A stretch of DNA of 38,184 nt, taken from Parcubacteria group bacterium M6-OD1-1 (GTDB taxonomy: Bacteria; Patescibacteriota; Minisyncoccia; GWC2-36-17; M10-OD1-4). The position numbers and the translations under genes were made by a program. The stretch covers positions 74,122-112,305 of the forward strand of contig LSNK01000005.1 in NCBI GenBank assembly GCA_003056085.1, read 5' to 3'. Each line of letters starts with the position of its first letter. Positions within the stretch are counted from its first letter, which is position 1. Below, one piece after another: positions 1 to 7,986 of this stretch. The notes beneath the pieces were generated by a model. The model made no database searches. It was not told where the DNA came from and was given only the letters and a program-made list of their open reading frames with translations.

Positions 1-1723
1 CTTTAAATTCTTGTGTTGTGCCTGTTTTTGCCGCTACATCAATGTTCTTAAAATTAAGATAATTATTTACACCAAAAACAGGAGCTCTTAAAGAATTATC
101 GGAAAGAATAGAGGTTATTGTTTTTGCGATATTCTCATCCAAAACTTTTACGGGTTCGCTTTTCCATTCTTCCAATACATTTCCTTTAGGACCTGTGATT
201 TTAATTATTGACGCAAGAGGGTTTTTTATTCCGTTATTTGAAAAAACACTGTAAGCAGAAGCCATTTCTAAAGGTTTAACCTCCGCTCCTCCAAGAACCA
301 AAGAAAGACCTATCCTGCTTCTGTCGTTTATTGTGTTTATACCCATATTCTTTACTAATTTTAAAACATCATCAATACCGGCTAAATACAAAGTTTTAAC
401 AGCGGGGACATTTAAAGATTGAGCTAATGCGCGCTTTAATGTTACCGGACCTCTAAATCTTCCATCATAATTTTGAGGTTTATAGCTTTTTTTTGGGTCT
501 TTAAGAAGTGAAAATTCTGTTTCAACATCAAATAGCACGGTTTCTGGTGTAAATCCTTTTTCAAGAAGTTTTGCGTAAGCAAAAGGTTTAAAGGAAGATC
601 CGGGTTGTCTTTTTGCGGTTGTTACATTAAAATTTCCTTCATTTTCAACATCAAAATAATTCAAAGACCCAACCATTGCAAGAACTTGTCCTGTTTTTGA
701 ATCAATAACAACCAATGCGGCGTTTGAGGCTTCGTATTTATCCAAAATATCAATACTTTCAGAAATTGTTTTTTCCGCTAATTTTTGGATATCATAATCT
801 AAAGTAGTGTAAATTTTTAAACCGGCTCTTTGTAAATATTTATAACCATATTTATTTTCTAAATATTCTCGTATATAAGCTACAAAATGAGGAGCTTTAA
901 TGCTTTTTGATTCTTTAGAAAAATTTAAAACTTCATTTTTTGCAGAATCCAACTGTTCTTTTGTTATATAGCCAATATCGTACATTCTATTTAAAATATA
1001 ATCTTTTCTTTCCAAAAGCCTGTCTTTGTGTTTGCCGTAAGGAGAGAATGTGCTTGGAGCTTTTGGCAGTGATGCAAGCAACGCAGACTCCGCTAAAGAC
1101 AAATCAGATGCCGATTTATTAAAAAAAGTAATAGCGGCAGATTCAATGCCATAAGCGTTTGATCCGTAAGGTATCTGGTTTAGATAAAAAGTTAATATTT
1201 CATCTTTTGTGTATGATTTTTCAAGCTTCAAAGACAGTAAAGCCTCTTTTATTTTTCTTGTTAAGGTTTTTTCTGATGTTAAAAAAGAATTTTTAACAAG
1301 TTGTTGAGTGATGGTTGAGCCGCCTCGTATCTGTCCGGGATTTCTAATATCATCTATTAAGGCGCTTAAGATTGATTTAAAATCAATTCCTTTGTGCAGA
1401 TAAAATTCATCGTCTTCCGCTGCAAGGGTTGCATCTTTTAAAAATTGATTTATTTTTTCAGACGAAACAATGGTTCTTTTTTCTTCTCCATAAATATTAT
1501 ATAAAAGAATTTTTCCGGTTCTGTCGTATATTTTTGTGGACTCAATTTTTTCATTGGTTGATATTGTGGTTGGGTCAGGGAGGTTTTTTGTTATATTAAA
1601 AAAAGCAACAAAAACAACAGGTATTGATATTATAAAGAACACTAAAAACACCTTAAATATAAATTTAAGGATAGATCTTTTCTTTTTTATTCTTTTGTAT
1701 TTGTGATTACTTTTTTTTGGCAT
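1..1723 (-). CDS. Class A penicillin-binding protein (PBP1a-like), 3' end cut by window
   Basis: Bifunctional peptidoglycan synthase anchored in the inner membrane; it polymerises lipid II and cross-links the peptides. The ORF track misses it because its stop lies outside the window. Reading back from the ATG at 1723 gives 574 residues: a basic N-terminus (MPKKSNHKYKRIKKR), one membrane segment at about residues 16-41, a GT51 glycosyltransferase domain with AAEDDEFYLHKG and GGSTITQQLVKN, then a transpeptidase domain with the SxxK motif (QPGSSFKPF), SxN (AQSLNVPA) and KTGT (AAKTGTT) just before the edge. All catalytic motifs are present, so the enzyme is probably active. It is transcribed leftwards, away from the 40-codon ORF, from a promoter whose -10 lies only about 11 bases from the ATG, which suggests near-leaderless translation. 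Family assignment is firm; the exact subclass is not. Confidence 0.95.
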   Translation of the reverse strand, partial: MPKKSNHKYKRIKKKRSILKFIFKVFLVFFIISIPVVFVAFFNITKNLPDPTTISTNEKIESTKIYDRTGKILLYNIYGEEKRTIVSSEKINQFLKDATLAAEDDEFYLHKGIDFKSILSALIDDIRNPGQIRGGSTITQQLVKNSFLTSEKTLTRKIKEALLSLKLEKSYTKDEILTFYLNQIPYGSNAYGIESAAITFFNKSASDLSLAESALLASLPKAPSTFSPYGKHKDRLLERKDYILNRMYDIGYITKEQLDSAKNEVLNFSKESKSIKAPHFVAYIREYLENKYGYKYLQRAGLKIYTTLDYDIQKLAEKTISESIDILDKYEASNAALVVIDSKTGQVLAMVGSLNYFDVENEGNFNVTTAKRQPGSSFKPFAYAKLLEKGFTPETVLFDVETEFSLLKDPKKSYKPQNYDGRFRGPVTLKRALAQSLNVPAVKTLYLAGIDDVLKLVKNMGINTINDRSRIGLSLVLGGAEVKPLEMASAYSVFSNNGIKNPLASIIKITGPKGNVLEEWKSEPVKVLDENIAKTITSILSDNSLRAPVFGVNNYLNFKNIDVAAKTGTTQEFK

Positions 1724-1734
1724 CTGTTTTTTTA

Positions 1735-1762
1735 TTTATAACATATTTTTTAAAAAAATCAA
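1735..1762 (-). promoter_or_regulatory. Putative promoter of the PBP gene
   Basis: Read on the minus strand: TTGATT, 16 bases, then TATAAA preceded by TG (extended -10). The predicted transcription start lies about 5 bases before the ATG at 1723, so the mRNA would be almost leaderless. This agrees with the absence of an SD at this gene. Prediction from consensus only. Confidence 0.5.
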
Positions 1763-1765
1763 GAT

Positions 1766-1793
1766 TTGACATTTAAATAAAAATTGATAGAAT
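1766..1793 (+). promoter_or_regulatory. Putative promoter of the 40-codon ORF
   Basis: TTGACA, 16 bases, TAGAAT, pointing right. The predicted start is near 1800, giving a leader of about 100 bases before the ATG at 1903. The leader has an imperfect AT-rich hairpin (aaatctaaattt / aaatttgattt). In such AT-rich DNA a chance -10 is likely, but the perfect TTGACA is less so. Confidence 0.5.
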
Positions 1794-1902
1794 TATTTTA
1801 AGAAATTATCATTTTAATAAAGAGTGTATTTGCATTCTTCCAAAATCTAAATTTAAAAATTTGATTTTGATTATTTTTTAAGTAAAAATTTATTAAAATT
1901 TT

Positions 1903-2025
1903 ATGATAGAAGAAGAAAACAGTACAGAATTTTTTTTAGAAGATAACATAAACAAAGAAGAGGATTGGGACGACCTTGAAGACGAGACTTTAAGCGAGGT
2001 TGAATTCAATGAAGAAGAATTCTGA
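1903..2025 (+). CDS. Small acidic protein of 40 residues, unknown function
   Basis: Too short for the ORF track. The ATG at 1903 opens 40 codons ending in TGA. The peptide is extremely acidic (begins MIEEENSTEFFLEDN; includes EEDWDDLEDETL and ends in EEEF) with no membrane segment or cysteine. It is a stand-alone unit: a TTGACA/TAGAAT promoter about 110 bases upstream, and a strong hairpin terminator 20 bases after the stop. There is no SD, as for most genes here. I do not recognise a family. It could be a genuine microprotein, or the transcript could act as a small RNA with the ORF incidental. The clean stop and the strongly biased composition favour coding. Confidence 0.55.
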   Translation: MIEEENSTEFFLEDNINKEEDWDDLEDETLSEVEFNEEEF

Positions 2026-2045
2026 TATTTTGTAAATAAAAAAAT

Positions 2046-2087
2046 AAAAAAGACCATCGCATGTATTTATTTGTGGTGGTCTTTTTT
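2046..2087. terminator. Bidirectional hairpin terminator between the small ORF and ruvC
   Basis: Stem aaaaaagaccatc (2046-2058) pairs with ggtggtctttttt (2075-2087): 13 pairs with one G-T wobble, A-tract before and T-tract after. It can terminate the rightward small ORF and the leftward ruvC transcript. It touches the ruvC stop codon at 2086-2088. Confidence 0.8.
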
Positions 2088-2568
2088 ATGACAGTAAAAC
2101 TTCGCTTGTATTGGCTGCGCATATCGCAAGCGCGAGCGCATCTGCCGCATCATCAGGTTTTGGTATTTCAGAAAGGCCTAAAATAGTTTTTACCATCTCC
2201 TGAACCTGTCTTTTTTCAGCTCTTCCATAACAAGCAACAGCTTGTTTAACTTGAAGAGGTGTAAATTCCATTATTTTTAAGTTATGTTTCTGGCAGGTAA
2301 AAAGCAAAACACCTCTTGCTTGCGCAACCTTTATTATTGTTTTTTTATTTTTAAAAAAGAATAACTCTTCTATACTTACAAGGTCTGGTTTGTATTTTTC
2401 CAGTAAACAAGAAAGCTTTTCACTTATCTCAAAAAGTTTTTCAGAGGTTTTTTGTTTAGGCTCCACAACTATACATTCATGGTTGATGTGCTCCAGTTTT
2501 GAGCCGTCTTTTTTTATAACTCCTATTCCTATTAAAGTTTCTCCCGGATCAATTCCTAAGACTATCAT
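2086..2568 (-). CDS. ruvC: Holliday junction resolvase RuvC
   Basis: Endonuclease that cuts Holliday junctions in the RuvABC pathway. 160 residues, the usual length. An RNase H-like fold is shown by MIVLGIDPGE with Asp7, SIEELFF with Glu67, and the C-terminal PDDAADALALAI supplying the last acidic pair (Asp140, Asp143). All four catalytic acids are therefore present. The start is the ATG at 2568 with no SD. It lies downstream of the Nudix-like gene, yebC and ruvB on the same strand, a recombination cluster, though ruvA is not in the window. The spacer upstream carries a five-unit heptamer repeat that begins right at the start codon. Confidence 0.96.
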   Translation of the reverse strand: MIVLGIDPGETLIGIGVIKKDGSKLEHINHECIVVEPKQKTSEKLFEISEKLSCLLEKYKPDLVSIEELFFFKNKKTIIKVAQARGVLLFTCQKHNLKIMEFTPLQVKQAVACYGRAEKRQVQEMVKTILGLSEIPKPDDAADALALAICAANTSEVLLS

Positions 2569-2603
2569 TTTTTAATTTATAGTTTTTAATTTATAGTTTT
2601 TAG
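2569..2603 (+). repeat. Heptamer tandem repeat, five units
   Basis: Reads tttttaa tttatag tttttaa tttatag tttttag: two alternating 7-mers, five units in 35 bases. It starts next to the ruvC start codon. It belongs to a dispersed family of period-7 repeats in this window. Confidence 0.7.
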
Positions 2604-2675
2604 ATATCGCTAAAATAACGTAAACTAAAAATAATAAATCGCAAACCACAAATAAATTGTATAAATTAAATATTT

Positions 2676-3125
2676 TTATTTTAACTTTTTATATTTATTA
2701 AAATATTCACTATACTTGTTTAGTGTAAAAGAAAATCCTGTATGAAGTGGTGTTGGTAAATCATCTAATGAGAACCAGCCTATCTCTTCAATTTTGTGAG
2801 GTTCGTTATTTGTTGCTTCATTTGGCTGAATTTTTACAAAAAATGGAATAGCAAGCCAATGTGTTTGTTTTCCTTTCCATTCTCTAAAAATAGAATGTAT
2901 CGGCAGTTGTTCTTGTATTTCTCCATTACAGCCATATTCTTCAAAAATTTCTTTTAAAACATTCTCTTCCGGAGTTAGTCCAAAATCAAGTTTACCGGAA
3001 CCGGGGTCCCACATCCTATGTTCGTCTCTGCAATTTTTAGTTCTTTTGTGTAATAAAAAATTACCGTTTCCATCATTACAATAAAACGGAGTCGTAATTC
3101 CTATATAATCAATTCCTATTTTCAT
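2676..3125 (-). CDS. Nudix-like hydrolase with an altered Nudix box
   Basis: Nudix proteins hydrolyse nucleoside diphosphates linked to another group and often clean up damaged nucleotides. 149 residues, about one Nudix domain. The box region reads GKLDFGLTPEENVLKEIFEEYGC at about residues 44-66. The metal-binding core (KEIFEE in place of REUxEE) is present, but the usual Glu after FG is Leu (FGLTPEE instead of FGETPEE) and the Arg is Lys. The protein may still bind metal; its substrate cannot be read. It lies five bases after yebC and upstream of ruvC on the same strand, so co-transcription is likely. The family is fairly clear, the activity less so. Confidence 0.82.
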   Translation of the reverse strand: MKIGIDYIGITTPFYCNDGNGNFLLHKRTKNCRDEHRMWDPGSGKLDFGLTPEENVLKEIFEEYGCNGEIQEQLPIHSIFREWKGKQTHWLAIPFFVKIQPNEATNNEPHKIEEIGWFSLDDLPTPLHTGFSFTLNKYSEYFNKYKKLK

Positions 3126-3130
3126 GGTTA

Positions 3131-3853
3131 TTAAAATTCTACATTAGAATAAATATTTTGAACATCGTCGTTTTCATCAATTATCTCAAAAAGTTTTTCT
3201 ATTTTTTCTTTTGTTTTGTCGTCTTCTACTACTAACGGATTTTTTGCTATATAGTCAAATTCACTTTCTGTTATTTTAACACCTTTTTCTTCTAAGGATT
3301 TTGTAACTTTGAAAAGCTCCTCAGGTTTTGTAAGTATTATAATTTCTTCATCTTCTTCTTTAATATCTTCCGCTCCTGCGTCTATCGCTTCAAGTTCAAG
3401 ACTTTCTATATTTATATCCTCGGTTTTTTCTATTGTTATTTTTCCAAATTTATCAAAAAGCCACATAACAGACCCTTCTTGAGCAAAAGTTCCACCGCTT
3501 TTTGAAAGAATATTTTTCAATTCTTGATTTGTTCTGTTCGTGTTGTTTGTGATGGTCTCTATTAAGATTGCGGACTTTCCTGGTCCATAACCCTCATATA
3601 TTATCATCTCAAGTTTTTCATCAGAATCCGGTGACCCTTTTTTTACTGCTCTTTCAATATTGTCTTTTGGCATGTTGGCAGCTCTTGCTTTTGAGATAGC
3701 AGTTCTTAAAGAAGGATTCATTTCCGGGTCTGTGCCTTTTTCTCTTGCGGCAACGGTTATAACATTAGCAAGCTTCGTAAAGACATTAGATCTTTTTGCA
3801 TCTGTTATCGCTTTTTTGTGTTTTATTGTTTTCCATTTGGAGTGTCCTGACAT
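3131..3853 (-). CDS. yebC: YebC/PmpR/TACO1 family protein
   Basis: YebC proteins were long called transcription regulators; related members (TACO1 and some bacterial homologues) help ribosomes translate proline stretches, so the role here could be translational. 240 residues, the family norm. The signature N-terminus MSGHSKWKTIKHKK and the following AKRSNVFTKLANVITVAAREKG and ANMPKDNIERAVKKG are typical. The C-terminal half is rich in Glu, as in the family. It sits between ruvB and the Nudix-like gene; the yebC-ruv neighbourhood is widespread in bacteria. The ATG at 3853 has no SD. Confidence 0.95.
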   Translation of the reverse strand: MSGHSKWKTIKHKKAITDAKRSNVFTKLANVITVAAREKGTDPEMNPSLRTAISKARAANMPKDNIERAVKKGSPDSDEKLEMIIYEGYGPGKSAILIETITNNTNRTNQELKNILSKSGGTFAQEGSVMWLFDKFGKITIEKTEDINIESLELEAIDAGAEDIKEEDEEIIILTKPEELFKVTKSLEEKGVKITESEFDYIAKNPLVVEDDKTKEKIEKLFEIIDENDDVQNIYSNVEF

Positions 3854-3866
3854 TATTTTAGTGGTT

Positions 3867-3894
3867 AGGTTATAGTTTATAGGTTTTAGATTCT
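3867..3894 (+). repeat. Degenerate heptamer repeat in the yebC-ruvB spacer
   Basis: Reads aggttat agtttat aggtttt agattct, four 7-base units each starting with ag. Less exact than the copies at 2569 or 22055. Confidence 0.45.
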
Positions 3895-3918
3895 CATCTA
3901 TAATATATAACTCACGAA

Positions 3919-4911
3919 TTATTTAACTACAAATTTAATACCAAGGTGTTGATATGCTTTTTCTGTTGCGGTTCTTCCTTGGGGCGTTCTTGCTAAAAAG
4001 CCAAGCTGTAAAAGATAAGGCTCATAAACATCTTCTATGGTTTCTGTTTCTTCAAGGGTTGAGGCGGCTAATGTTTTTAATCCTATAGGTCCGCCGTTGT
4101 ATTTTATAATTATAGTCTCAAGAATTTTGATATCTGAAGGCTCAAGACCTATTGCGTCTATTTCCATTAGCTGGAGCGCCTCTTTTGCTAATTTTTCTGT
4201 TATCGCATCAGAGTTATTTACTTGAGAATAGTCTCGGGTTCTTTTTAGTATTCTGTTTGCAATCCTTGGTGTTGATCTTGAAACCTTGGAAATTAAAACA
4301 AGAGCCCCTTTGTCTATATTTACATTTAAAAGTGAAGCAGATCTTTTTAATATTTGTTGAATTTCTTCTTCAGAGTAAAAATCCAATTTGTGGGTTGCGC
4401 CAAACCGAGATCTTAAAGGAGAAGATATAGATCCTATTTTTGTTGTTGCCGCTATTATGGTGAATCTTGGCAGTTGAAGTTGAAGAGTTTTTGCAGAAGG
4501 TCCTTTTCCTATAATAATATCTAAAATATTATTTTCCATAGCAGGGTAGAGGATTTCTTCTATTGATCTATTTAGTCTGTGGACTTCATCTATAAACAAA
4601 ACATCATTTTCTTGCAATCCCGTCAGTATGGAAGCTAAATCTCCTATTTTTTCTATGGCGGGACCCGAAGTTATTTTAACAGAAGAATTTGTTTTTTTGG
4701 CAATCAAATTAGCAAGTGTTGTTTTGCCAAGTCCCGCAGGACCATAAAGCAAAACATGATCAATGGGCTCTTCTCTTTTTTTTGCAGCCTCAATAAGAAC
4801 CTTTAGGTTGTTTTTTGTTTTTTCTTGTCCGATATAATCTTCCCATTGTTTTGGCCGCAGTGCTAGGTCAAATACAATTTCTTTTTTCTGTTTTTCTTCA
4901 GGTGTTGACAT
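3919..4911 (-). CDS. ruvB: Holliday junction branch migration ATPase RuvB
   Basis: Hexameric AAA+ motor that drives branch migration. 330 residues, full length. Walker [10 protein letters not shown] (about 57-65), Walker B FIDEVHR (about 107-112), sensor 1 AATTK, the arginine finger region LRSRFG, and a C-terminal winged-helix domain containing IGLKTLAAS and the closing [13 protein letters not shown]. Partner of RuvA and RuvC; ruvC is four genes downstream counting ruvB first, while ruvA is absent here and must be elsewhere. The ATG at 4911 has no SD. Confidence 0.97.
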   Translation of the reverse strand: MSTPEEKQKKEIVFDLALRPKQWEDYIGQEKTKNNLKVLIEAAKKREEPIDHVLLYGPAGLGKTTLANLIAKKTNSSVKITSGPAIEKIGDLASILTGLQENDVLFIDEVHRLNRSIEEILYPAMENNILDIIIGKGPSAKTLQLQLPRFTIIAATTKIGSISSPLRSRFGATHKLDFYSEEEIQQILKRSASLLNVNIDKGALVLISKVSRSTPRIANRILKRTRDYSQVNNSDAITEKLAKEALQLMEIDAIGLEPSDIKILETIIIKYNGGPIGLKTLAASTLEETETIEDVYEPYLLQLGFLARTPQGRTATEKAYQHLGIKFVVK

Positions 4912-4956
4912 TATTTTTTTATTCCTATATAATATTTGTTTAAGTGTGTATAGCTA

Positions 4957-4985
4957 TTGACAGATTTTGTTTTGTGTGCTATGCT
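4957..4985 (+). promoter_or_regulatory. Promoter of the structured RNA
   Basis: Perfect TTGACA (4957-4962), 17 bases, TATGCT (4980-4985), with TG one base before the -10 (extended -10). It is the best promoter in the window and has no ORF downstream on its strand. The predicted start is near 4992, just before the long terminal stem. Confidence 0.75.
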
Positions 4986-4991
4986 TGCATT

Positions 4992-5160
4992 AGATGATTA
5001 AAAATCCATTAATCTGTAGGTAATTAAGATAATTTATTATCTTAATTAGGAATGGCATTTAGATGGGTATTTTGGCTCCGGCTGGAATATACCTCTTGGC
5101 TGCTCTTTGCTCTAAACTCCCAAAGTCAGAGTGTTTACCTGCAGATTAATGGATTTTTTT
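4992..5160 (+). ncRNA. Structured non-coding RNA candidate with long terminal stem
   Basis: About 169 nt, plus strand, between ruvB and pilB, which are both on the minus strand. The two ends pair over 23 bases (5000-5022 aaaaatccattaatctgtag.. with 5136-5158) with one G-U wobble, and the 3' arm runs into TTTTTTT, so the closing stem also serves as terminator. Inside are a perfect 12-bp hairpin (5021-5032 with 5037-5048, which overlaps the last two bases of the outer stem), a hairpin closed by ggtat/atacc (5066-5070/5089-5093), and possible pairs tttaga/tctaaa (5058-5063/5111-5116) and ctttg/caaag (5105-5109/5121-5125). The last two could only coexist as a pseudoknot. No ORF of note. Size, strong promoter and end-to-end closure resemble 6S RNA, but I see no clear 6S bubble. 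The SRP RNA loop motif is absent. Identity unknown. Confidence 0.65.
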
Positions 5161-5215
5161 GTTGAATTTTTTAAAATTCACTGCTAAGCAACATTCTAAA
5201 TCAAGAAGTTGATTT

Positions 5216-6883
5216 TTATTTTGTAACTCTCTCAATTTCTTCCAAGGAAGTGATTCCACCAAGAACCTTCAATAATCCATCCTTTCTCATTTCTATCATA
5301 CCATTTTTTATTGCTGTTTCAATTAAGCCGCTTTGAGTTGGATTAGATACGATTATTTCTTCTGTTTTTTGGTCAACTTTAAATATTTCAAAAATACCTA
5401 TTCTTCCTTTGTAGCCTAAATTATTGCATTTACCGCATCCAACCGCTTTTGATATTTGGGTAGTCTCATTTATCTCCGGTTTTTCTATGTGTTTAGGCAG
5501 GGTGGACAACTCTTTTTTTATCATAGCCAATTCCTCTTTTGTCAGCGTTCTTTTTTCAGAACAAAAAGAGCAAAGTTTTCTTACCAATCTTTGAGCGATT
5601 ATGGTATTTATGGCAGGAGCGATAATGTGAGGATTAAGTCCCATGTCTATAAGACGAAGTACGGCAGAAGGGGCGTTGTTTGTATGAAGAGTAGAAAAAA
5701 CCAAATGACCGGTAAGCGCCGCATGAAGACTAATGTCAGCGGTTTCCGCATCTCTTATTTCACCAACCAAAATAATATCGGGATCTTGTCTTAAGATGGA
5801 TTTTAATCCGGATGCAAAAGTATAGCCTTCGCTAGGTTCAACCTGACTTTGAGAAATTCCTTCGATTTGGTATTCAATAGGGTCTTCTATGGTGATGATC
5901 TTGATTTTCGGAGTGTTGATTTTTTTTAAAAATGAATATAGCGTTGTTGTTTTACCGGAGCCGGTAGGGCCGGTTGCTATTATAAGTCCGTTTGGTCTTT
6001 TAAGGCTTTCTTCAATAGTTTCAAAATCGTGTTTTAAAAATCCTAAATCTTTAATTGAAACGGAAAGTTTATCGGGATTAAGTATTCTAAGAACCATAGA
6101 TTCTCCGTTTGGACCGGGAAGCACTGAGGTTCTTATTTCTATTGATTTTTTATCTGTGGATATGGTAAATCTTCCATCTTGAGGTGTTTGAGTGGTATTT
6201 ATTTTTAATTCAGACAGTAGTTTTATTCTGCTTAGAAGGTGTCTGTATACAGCATCAGATATCTCAACCACTTCTTGGAGAATTCCGTCTATTCTGAACC
6301 TAACTCTTGCTTTATCTCCTTCGGGTTCAATGTGGACATCGGAGCTGTCTAAACTTAAAGACCCTGCGATAATAAGCTCCAAAACAACAGAAATGCTTTT
6401 ATCTTGCACACTTTTAAATATTTTTATAAAATCCTCCACCTGCTTTATATTTTTCTGCAATTTCCATAAGTTTTCAGGAGTTATTTCAAGTTCTCTTGTT
6501 AAGTCATCTTCTTTTTTAGAAATAGATTCGTAAAAATCCCAGGCTTTTTTAATGCTTTGGGAAGATACTAAAAAAAGATCAATAGTAAACCCTCTTTTTT
6601 TTAAGCTTTCTATAACAGAAATAGTTTTTTCGTTATTAGGATTTTTAACGCAAACTTTTAAATCAAAATCGTGTTTGTCTATTATTGCTATTTCTGCATT
6701 TTTTGAAGTTTCTTTGTCTAAGATGGCAAGAGCATCCAAGTTAACGGTTTGAGTAAGTAAATTTACATAAGGCATGTTTAATTTCTGAGCTGTTCTTATC
6801 GTAAAATTCTCCTCTTCTTTTTTTCTGAGTTCTTCAAATTTTTTTAATTCTTCTTCCTCTTTTTTAAAGAATTTATCCGCCAT
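5216..6883 (-). CDS. pilB: Type IV pilus assembly / type II secretion ATPase (PilB/GspE)
   Basis: Cytoplasmic hexameric motor that powers pilus extension or pseudopilus assembly. 555 residues. An N-terminal Lys/Glu-rich coil (1-27) is followed by a GspE-N-like domain (about 28-120), then the ATPase: SSDVHIEPEGD, Walker A ATGPTGSGKTTT (about 303-314), Asp box EDPIEYQIEG, Walker B RQDPDIILVGEIRDAET, His box LTGHLVFSTLHTN, and a tetracysteine zinc site (CSFC and CGKC). All active motifs are intact. GspE and PilB cannot be separated by sequence alone; in this kind of organism a type IV pilus is more likely. A degenerate DHH-like gene lies 34 bases upstream on the same strand. No other pilus gene is in the window. 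Confidence 0.94.
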   Translation of the reverse strand: MADKFFKKEEEELKKFEELRKKEEENFTIRTAQKLNMPYVNLLTQTVNLDALAILDKETSKNAEIAIIDKHDFDLKVCVKNPNNEKTISVIESLKKRGFTIDLFLVSSQSIKKAWDFYESISKKEDDLTRELEITPENLWKLQKNIKQVEDFIKIFKSVQDKSISVVLELIIAGSLSLDSSDVHIEPEGDKARVRFRIDGILQEVVEISDAVYRHLLSRIKLLSELKINTTQTPQDGRFTISTDKKSIEIRTSVLPGPNGESMVLRILNPDKLSVSIKDLGFLKHDFETIEESLKRPNGLIIATGPTGSGKTTTLYSFLKKINTPKIKIITIEDPIEYQIEGISQSQVEPSEGYTFASGLKSILRQDPDIILVGEIRDAETADISLHAALTGHLVFSTLHTNNAPSAVLRLIDMGLNPHIIAPAINTIIAQRLVRKLCSFCSEKRTLTKEELAMIKKELSTLPKHIEKPEINETTQISKAVGCGKCNNLGYKGRIGIFEIFKVDQKTEEIIVSNPTQSGLIETAIKNGMIEMRKDGLLKVLGGITSLEEIERVTK

Positions 6884-6917
6884 ATCTTTAGTTTTTTAAA
6901 ATTAGTTTATTAAGTTT

Positions 6918-7985
6918 CTAATCAAAATTTGTATTTAATAATTTAATTATTTTGCTTTCTGCATTTTTTAAAGTATCTGATTTTACAGAAAATAAAATAA
7001 AATTCTTTTTATAAGAGCTGTTAAATATTTTAGAGAATTTATCCAAACTTTTTTTGTTATCGGATATGAAGATTCCCAAAATTCCAAAACTTTTTAGATT
7101 TTCTTTTGACGGCTCAATTAAAACAACAAGATTTTCTTCAGAAGGTGTCAGTAGTCTTGTTTCTATTATAGCAGAAATTAGTTCATTTGAAGATAGTTTT
7201 AATTTTTCAAATTCAAAATAAGGTATTTTGGAAAAAAGCTGATTTTTTTTCAAATAAGATATATTTTTAAGTATAATTTCCGCAATTTTTCTGTTTTGTA
7301 TGATTTTGTCTTTGTAAAAGTGTTTTATAACAGGAGGGTAGTCGGCTGTTGCCTTTAAAAGATAAGACATTATTTTTAGCAATCTGCTGTCTTTTTGTCT
7401 ATTTTGTTTTTTTGATTCAATAAAGGTTGAAGTAAATAAATTCGTTGCTATTTTTGAGTTCATTGCCGCTTTTATTTTATAAATAAGATCTAAGATGAAA
7501 TCAGAATAAAATTCTTTATTTATAAATTCGATATCAATTTCTGAAAAAACATCAATATTTTTTTTATAAAAATTTTCAATTTGACTTTCTGACTCTGCTC
7601 CAAATACAAGTATTAAGTCATATGGAGAAGTTGAGAATTTTATAGAGATTGCCTCTTTTTTTAATTTTTCATTCTCAGGATCAAGATGAATTTTTATTTC
7701 ATTTTCTGATTTTTCATATCGCAGCTCTTTTATTTTGTCATTTTCAGTATTTATTGAGATAAAAAAATCACCCCTGTCTTTTATTTCAGAAGAAAGATTT
7801 TTAGGGTATTTTAAAAAAGGATATTTTTTATAAGAATTATCCGAAATAACACTTACTTCTTTATCAAGAGCTTCTAAAGCCAAGCTAAATCCAAAAACAG
7901 CGGATAAAAGCTCCACTTTTGGATTTTCCGGGATTATTATAAGGATATTGCTATTTTTAAGTATTTTGTCTTCGGTGCTTTTCAT
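6918..7985 (-). CDS. Degenerate DHH-phosphoesterase-like protein
   Basis: 355 residues, not firmly recognised. The N-terminus (ILIIIPENPKVELLSAVFGFSL, then ALEALDKEVSVIS) resembles the start of NrnA-type DHH phosphoesterases, where NPDGDAxGS carries metal ligands; here that stretch reads NPKVELLSA, so the acidic ligands are gone. A later segment (YDLILVFGAES) sits where DHH proteins have an Asp-containing strand, also without Asp. I infer a non-catalytic descendant, perhaps a binding or scaffold protein. It directly precedes pilB on the same strand and probably shares its mRNA, so a link with the pilus is possible. A 20-bp inverted repeat lies two bases before its ATG. Alternative: an unrelated lineage-specific protein. 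Confidence 0.6.
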   Translation of the reverse strand: MKSTEDKILKNSNILIIIPENPKVELLSAVFGFSLALEALDKEVSVISDNSYKKYPFLKYPKNLSSEIKDRGDFFISINTENDKIKELRYEKSENEIKIHLDPENEKLKKEAISIKFSTSPYDLILVFGAESESQIENFYKKNIDVFSEIDIEFINKEFYSDFILDLIYKIKAAMNSKIATNLFTSTFIESKKQNRQKDSRLLKIMSYLLKATADYPPVIKHFYKDKIIQNRKIAEIILKNISYLKKNQLFSKIPYFEFEKLKLSSNELISAIIETRLLTPSEENLVVLIEPSKENLKSFGILGIFISDNKKSLDKFSKIFNSSYKKNFILFSVKSDTLKNAESKIIKLLNTNFD

Positions 7986-7986
7986 G

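Noticed and set aside
940-1122. 60-residue plus-strand ORF from the track
   Set aside because: It lies wholly within the partial PBP gene on the other strand, whose motifs are unmistakable. Cysteine-rich low-quality translation; a shadow.
4992-5160. SRP RNA, RNase P RNA or tmRNA as identity of the structured RNA
   Set aside because: No SRP tetraloop/asymmetric-loop motif (GGUCAGGUCCGGAAGGAAGCAGC type), too short for RNase P, and tmRNA is found elsewhere. 6S RNA remains possible but is not proven.
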